64,000 bases of DNA, taken from positions 186,001-250,000 of the forward strand of contig CAVWEI010000002.1 of NCBI GenBank assembly GCA_963753845.1. Reading direction: 5' to 3'. The stretch comes from Thiosocius sp963753845. GTDB lineage: Bacteria; Pseudomonadota; Gammaproteobacteria; Chromatiales; Chromatiaceae. The notes under the pieces were generated by a model. It saw nothing but the letters and a program-made list of their open reading frames with translations, was not told the DNA's origin and did no database searches. Positions 59,876 through 64,000 of this stretch are shown piece after piece (the stretch's first letter is position 1; the number at the start of each line of letters is the position of its first letter). The position numbers were made by a program, and so were the translations under genes.

Positions 59876-60373
59876 TTATTGCCCCGGCGTTTCAAAGTTC
59901 TTGAGCTTGGCGAGAAAAGTCTTGTGATCGATGTAATGTGTGCCATCGCACGAAAACGACATGTTTATCATTCCGTTGATCAGGTTGATGGCGGCATTTC
60001 GCAGGTAGATGGTCTCATCGCTTAGCCGCAGTCGCTTGAACTCCCCCAGGACAAGGTCTATCGCCGGACCATCGAGAAGCGGCGTCCGTCCCGCGTGGTC
60101 GGTGTCTGGAAAGCGGTCGAGAAAACCATCGGCGAGCACCTCCTCACGCACAAACTTCTCGTAACAGAAAGGATCGCTGGCATGCCAGCAGGTCAACTGG
60201 TTGGAAGAGTAATGTATCTTTGTGTGGAAAACGCCTTTTCGGGTCATCAGTGTGCGCGCGATCTCGTGGACGCGATCGATGGCGGTGTCGAAAAGGCTTT
60301 CGGTACGTTGTTGCTGAAACAACTGCCCGCGTATCGATGGGTCACCTTTGATTTGTAGCCATCTCTCCGGCAT
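59876..60373 (-). CDS. Hypothetical protein (possible carboxymuconolactone-unrelated alpha fold)
   Basis: 165 residues, soluble, with GAGGA 8 bases before the ATG. Contains CWHASDPFCYEKFVREEVLADGF and YLRNAAINLINGMINMSFSCDGTHY. No family could be named. The Cys/His content (CWH, FCY, SCDGTHYIDH) could bind metal. It is upstream on the minus strand with no operon partner. Confidence 0.6.
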   Translation of the reverse strand: MPERWLQIKGDPSIRGQLFQQQRTESLFDTAIDRVHEIARTLMTRKGVFHTKIHYSSNQLTCWHASDPFCYEKFVREEVLADGFLDRFPDTDHAGRTPLLDGPAIDLVLGEFKRLRLSDETIYLRNAAINLINGMINMSFSCDGTHYIDHKTFLAKLKNFETPGQ

Positions 60374-60504
60374 GTGTTTGTCCTCAATTCAATTAGCGCA
60401 TATTCACGGTTCTGGTCTTAAGAGCGAAAATTGTTGTTGCCCGGATTTCGGCGCGCCCGGATCGGCCTGGGGTTGGTAACCAACCATCCATGAGCAGATT
60501 GTCG

Positions 60505-61497
60505 TCACGGGGTCTTTTCGAGGCGCTCTGCGCGGAAGTAGACGCCCGGATGTCGGTCGCCGAGCCGGCTGTTTTTGCGGATCTTGTCACATTGCCGCTG
60601 ACCTTTCTTCGATTCCGGATCGTTGCGTCTGACCTTGCCGTCGTCGCTGAGTATGAGCCAGTGGGTGCCTTGGTCAAGGATGGCTTCGGCATTCAATCCG
60701 GACAGTTTCGAGACAAGGACAGGTGATTCGGGCGGTGTCCACGCGTAGACCGCAAAATCACCGCCATCCCCGGCCGGCCCCGACACGATCGCAAAACCGT
60801 TTCCGTCGCTGGTCATATCCCGGATGCCCCGGTGGCCCAGGTCGAGCAGATAGCTGTCCCGGACCACGAATGAATTCCCCGTGGCGGACAGACGAACGAC
60901 CAGCGCACGGCCGGTATCTTTGTCGAGCGGCGAACGGAAACCTACCAGCAGGGTCCCATCCTTGTCGATGGTGAGACCCTCGATGTTGATGCCGCGCTGC
61001 TTGGGGTTCTGCGCGCGGACAGATTCTTCCAGGATTGCAGCAACCGGCGGGGATTCCAGAAAGGTGTCCGTCAGGTCCAGCGGCCCTGATAGGAGGACGA
61101 GGTCGTCAAGCGGGGGAGACGGCACATTGGTGGCGAAGAGCATGCGACGGTACGGGGCGGGGGCGCCCCTCCTGTCGTGACCGTGCGAGCCGATCCACCA
61201 GATACGGTCAGAGGCGAGGGCGGCGGCCTCGATATCGGTTTCGTCGCTTTCGGCAATGCTGAGCAGGCCCGAAAGTCCGGCGCGCGCCAGGGCGTGGTCG
61301 CCGCCAACAGGGTATGTATAGATCGTGTTCTCTTCATCGTAGGCCACGAGGATCTGGTCCTGGCCCAGTTTGACCGCGGCGGAGCCGTCGCAGATGCCGT
61401 GGAAGACAATGGTGTCACCGGCCAGGGCCGGAGTCCCGATCAGGGCGATGCCCAGGGTCATTGATGCAGACAGGATTCGGACCCGGTCATATGTCAT
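60505..61497 (-). CDS. DUF3616 family secreted protein
   Basis: 330 residues. Signal peptide ends near TPALAGD. The body has repeated beta-blade elements in the DUF3616 manner: IEAAALASDRIWWIGSHGHDRRG, NIEGLTIDKDGTLLVGFRSPL and GIRDMTSDGNGFAIVSGPAG. These suggest a beta-propeller in the periplasm or on the surface. Activity is unknown. AGGGAAG is a good ribosome site before the ATG 61497. It is alone; no clear partner. Confidence 0.8.
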   Translation of the reverse strand: MTYDRVRILSASMTLGIALIGTPALAGDTIVFHGICDGSAAVKLGQDQILVAYDEENTIYTYPVGGDHALARAGLSGLLSIAESDETDIEAAALASDRIWWIGSHGHDRRGAPAPYRRMLFATNVPSPPLDDLVLLSGPLDLTDTFLESPPVAAILEESVRAQNPKQRGINIEGLTIDKDGTLLVGFRSPLDKDTGRALVVRLSATGNSFVVRDSYLLDLGHRGIRDMTSDGNGFAIVSGPAGDGGDFAVYAWTPPESPVLVSKLSGLNAEAILDQGTHWLILSDDGKVRRNDPESKKGQRQCDKIRKNSRLGDRHPGVYFRAERLEKTP

Positions 61498-61590
61498 GGA
61501 TATCTTCCCTGTGCGGTCACCTCTTGGGTGGCCCTGTTTCCAGCGAATTTAGATGAAGATCCCTTTTTCGATAAGTTCCCAGCTGTCACG

Positions 61591-61635
61591 ACGCCGATAG
61601 CCCGGGTAGCGGTCGGCTACCCGGGCTATCGGCGT
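61591..61635. repeat. Perfect 20-bp inverted repeat with 5-base loop
   Basis: ACGCCGATAGCCCGGGTAGC (61591-61610) and its exact complement (61616-61635) flank GGTCG. It lies 94 bases upstream of the DUF3616 start. There is no adjacent T-run. It may be a REP-like element, a transcriptional block or a cruciform site. Confidence 0.7.
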
Positions 61636-61682
61636 GTCGTGCAAGGTGGCCGCTTCCCACCTTGATCATGAGCCCATGCAGG

Positions 61683-61853
61683 CTACTTCCGTTTCTGCGC
61701 AGGGCGATCCTTGCGATTCCACCCGTGAATCAGTCCACTGAAATACTCCGAGCGTACCGCCCGGGCCAAGCCGATCGATACGCAAAGGTCTTTGAAAGGC
61801 GCGGGACTCCAGATATTCTTGTTGCCGAGCCTGCCTATCACTGTGCCGTTCAT
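61683..61853 (-). CDS. Small basic protein
   Basis: 56 residues starting MNGTVIGRLGNKNIW with AGGAG nine bases before the ATG. The C-terminal part is strongly basic (GWNRKDRPAQKRK). No family recognised. The good ribosome site is the main evidence. It diverges from the LysR gene. Confidence 0.45.
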   Translation of the reverse strand: MNGTVIGRLGNKNIWSPAPFKDLCVSIGLARAVRSEYFSGLIHGWNRKDRPAQKRK

Positions 61854-61973
61854 TGTCTGTTTACTCCTGTTGTTCGCATCAATTTGCTGCAGTGCAGCAA
61901 TGGGGCGACTTTGAGGCACGGACGATGTTCGCGCAAACGAGGATTTCTCGAATGAAAGATAAGAAAATCTAAC

Positions 61974-62954
61974 TTGGCAGGTCATCGGCGCCTGCCGCCC
62001 CTGAACCCACTAAAGGCCTTTGAAGCCGCTGCCAGACACCTGAGCTTCCGTATGGCGGCGGAAGAGCTTAGCGTGACACCGGCCGCGATCAGCCAGATGG
62101 TCCACACCCTGGAGGACTATCTGGGTGTGCCGCTGTTCGTGCGTCTGAACCGTGCCTTGCGACTGACCGATGCAGGGCAGGAATGCCTGCCCTACTTCAG
62201 CGAGGGACTCGACCGGATAGCGGAAGGGGTGAGCCGCCTGCAAAGCGTGGAATGGAGCGGTTCGCTGAAGGTCCATTCGGCACCTACCTTTGCCAGTCGC
62301 TGGCTGGTCCCGAGGCTCGACCTGTTCTCCGACCAACATCCCGAGATCGATGTCGAGATCATGGCCGCCTACGATCTGCCTGATTTCAATGGCGACAGTG
62401 CCGATATCGCGATCGACTTCGGTTATGGGCACTACGGCGAGCTCTACTCCGAGCGTCTGTTCTCGGTGAACCTCGTCACGCTCTGCAGCCCCGGCCTGCT
62501 GAAAGGCAGCAAGGCGCTGAAGAAGCCGGCGGACCTCAGGCACCACCGCCTGCTGCACGACGAGGCACCCAACCAACGTGCCGACCAGCCGAGCTGGGCC
62601 GACTGGCTGAAGGCCGCTGGTGTCAAGGGGGTGGACCCCAGGCGCGGTCTGCGTTTCAGCCATACCAACCTCGCCCTGGAGGCAGCCATGGATGGCCAGG
62701 GTGTGGTGCTCACGCTTGATATGCTGGCCGCCCCGGACGTTGCGGCGGGTCGCCTGGTAATCCCTTTCGATATCCGCCTGCCGCTGTCAGCCGGTTATTA
62801 CCTGGTGGCGAAAAGGACCTCGATGGAGCGGCCCAAGGTGGCCCTGTTCAAGAACTGGATCCTGGAAGAGGCCGTCAAGGACCGTATCGCATCGGGCGTA
62901 CTCGGGGAGACGGGCGGCGGAAGCCCCAAGCCCAAAGGGAGAAAGTCAAAATAG
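61974..62954 (+). CDS. LysR-type regulator, GcvA-like
   Basis: 326 residues from a TTG at 61974; a stop codon lies 21 bases upstream in frame and no ATG is available. The HTH opens RRLPPLNPLKAFEAAARHLSF, then EELSVTPAAISQMVHTLEDYLGVPLFVR. The effector domain (about 95-300) has LKVHSAPTFASRWLVPRL and DGQGVVLTLDMLAAPDVAAGRLV. GcvA-type regulators control glycine cleavage, beta-lactamase and other genes. The target is not obvious; the small basic protein gene is divergent, and an AEC transporter gene is convergent. Confidence 0.85.
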   Translation: MAGHRRLPPLNPLKAFEAAARHLSFRMAAEELSVTPAAISQMVHTLEDYLGVPLFVRLNRALRLTDAGQECLPYFSEGLDRIAEGVSRLQSVEWSGSLKVHSAPTFASRWLVPRLDLFSDQHPEIDVEIMAAYDLPDFNGDSADIAIDFGYGHYGELYSERLFSVNLVTLCSPGLLKGSKALKKPADLRHHRLLHDEAPNQRADQPSWADWLKAAGVKGVDPRRGLRFSHTNLALEAAMDGQGVVLTLDMLAAPDVAAGRLVIPFDIRLPLSAGYYLVAKRTSMERPKVALFKNWILEEAVKDRIASGVLGETGGGSPKPKGRKSK

Positions 62955-63005
62955 TTGGCATTCCAAAAACTGGGCGCCAATGGAAAGTGGCTGCCGGTCC
63001 GACGC

Positions 63006-63950
63006 TTACGCGAATCCCAATATCCATAGCCAGGTGCTGACACTCAATATCGACACAGCCGTTCCCAACAGGACGGTACTGGCGGCTGTACCCTGCCCCC
63101 TGTCGTACATGTTCGCGAACAGGTAGGCATTAACGCCCGGTGCCATGGCTGCCATAAGGACCACCGCGCCGGTGAGTTCGTCCGGTACGTTCAGCAAATG
63201 ACAGATGGCAAAGCTGATCCCGGGGTGGAGTACCAGCGACAGGGCGGAGATACTGCCTGCCTCGCCGAGCGAGCTCTTCAATGAATACCTTGTGAGCGTG
63301 CCGCCGAGTCCAAAAAGGGCAGCAGGCAGGGCTGCGCGGGTGATGATATCCACCGAAGATGCCAATGCCTCCGGCAATGGCAGGCCGCTGAGGTTGACGA
63401 GGAAACCCAGGCCGATGCCGATCATGAGGCTGTTGCGGAACATGGCACGCACAACCACGGTCGCGGTTTCTGCCAGTGATCGCCCATCGGCCCGCAGCAA
63501 CTCCATGCTCGTGATGCCTAGCAGATAACAGAACGGCGCATGCACGGAAACGATCGCATAGGCCGGCGCCATTGCAGCCACGTCGGTACCCCAGGCGCGT
63601 TCGGAGATCGGCAGACCCAGTAACACCAGGTTGGAGAACAGCGCGCCGAACCCGACTGCGACCGCTTCTCCCGGCTTTCGGCCAAAGACCCGCCACGCCA
63701 CCAGCGTCGCAACCGTAAAGCTGAGCGTGGAACCTGCGTAGAACGCACTCATGAGCCGCCAGTCGTAGGCGGTCCCAAGGTCCATTGTGGAAGTGGCGCG
63801 AAAAAGCAGGCAGGGCACGGCAAACTGGATGGCGAACTTCATCAGCCCGTCGACCATGTTGTCGCCGAACAGCCCCAGCCTCACCGCCAGGTAGCCGGCA
63901 CCGATCACCAGGAAAACGGGTGCGACGATATCGAATATGATGGTCAGCAT
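63006..63950 (-). CDS. AEC (auxin efflux carrier) family transporter
   Basis: 314 residues with about ten helices. The family start MLTIIFDIVAPVFLVIGAGY and the inner repeat FRNSLMIGIGLGFLVNLSGL are typical, and the late APGVNAYLFANMYDRG motif is the conserved substrate-loop of bacterial AEC transporters. Substrates include malate, malonate or other organic acids. Which applies is not clear. It converges with the LysR gene. No good ribosome site was seen before the ATG. Confidence 0.85.
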   Translation of the reverse strand: MLTIIFDIVAPVFLVIGAGYLAVRLGLFGDNMVDGLMKFAIQFAVPCLLFRATSTMDLGTAYDWRLMSAFYAGSTLSFTVATLVAWRVFGRKPGEAVAVGFGALFSNLVLLGLPISERAWGTDVAAMAPAYAIVSVHAPFCYLLGITSMELLRADGRSLAETATVVVRAMFRNSLMIGIGLGFLVNLSGLPLPEALASSVDIITRAALPAALFGLGGTLTRYSLKSSLGEAGSISALSLVLHPGISFAICHLLNVPDELTGAVVLMAAMAPGVNAYLFANMYDRGQGTAASTVLLGTAVSILSVSTWLWILGFA

Positions 63951-64000
63951 TGCTGAAGGTTAGCAGTCACGACTGGTCATGGTCGCCGGCAATTCCTTCC

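Overview
The window looks like the chromosome of a GC-rich, environmental sulfur-metabolising gammaproteobacterium, possibly Chromatiales-like. That placement rests on gene content only: organosulfonate catabolism, class I PHA synthase, DsrE and rhodanese proteins, multihaem cytochromes, several c-di-GMP proteins and a Braun-type lipoprotein. No rRNA, tRNA, CRISPR array, intact insertion sequence or phage was seen.

Region 1 (1-14270, all + strand) is a sulfonate catabolic island for 2,3-dihydroxypropane-1-sulfonate (DHPS) and 3-sulfolactate. It holds the 3' end of suyB (sulfolactate sulfo-lyase), a TRAP transporter, hpsN/hpsO/hpsP-like DHPS dehydrogenases, a UspA-type protein, a tripartite tricarboxylate-type (TctCAB) transporter, slcC and comC (S- and R-sulfolactate dehydrogenases) and a tartrate/D-malate dehydrogenase homologue. 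Together these could take both DHPS and sulfolactate enantiomers to R-sulfolactate, which SuyAB cleaves to pyruvate and sulfite. suyA, the rest of suyB and any regulator lie left of the window.

Region 2 (14.5-22 kb) has phaC, an exported amidohydrolase, a GAF-PAS-PAS-GGDEF-EAL protein and an HDOD protein whose Shine-Dalgarno lies inside a strong hairpin. Region 3 (22-29.7 kb) is envelope and electron-transfer related: an 18-haem cytochrome overlapping a TPR/beta-barrel outer-membrane protein, a secreted Gly/Gln/Tyr-rich repeat protein, and an Lpp-like lipoprotein between two L,D-transpeptidases.

Region 4 (30-40.5 kb) contains an orphan solute-binding protein, an SLC13/TrkA-C transporter, a Cpx-like stress system with tandem upstream sites, an outer-membrane protein, a DUF3750 lipoprotein, and a TetR/SDR/haloacid-dehalogenase group with two operators. 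Region 5 (40.6-52.4 kb) has a tandem nitroreductase (SagB-like), a GH13_18 phosphorylase plus HAD phosphatase pair, a sulfur-linked divergent unit (DsrE, DedA-rhodanese fusion, sterol-desaturase-like enzyme, ArsR-rhodanese fusion) and an NspS/MbaA-like polyamine-binding plus c-di-GMP pair.

Region 6 (52.6-64 kb) contains an NAD(P)H reductase / cytochrome b / octahaem cytochrome operon flanked by decayed genes (a VIT1 fragment and truncated DUF47 and Pit genes), then a Nudix hydrolase, lipoproteins and unknown proteins, a DUF3616 protein, a LysR regulator and an AEC transporter. A degenerate dispersed intergenic repeat occurs at least three times (about 14.4, 16.65 and 33.1 kb).
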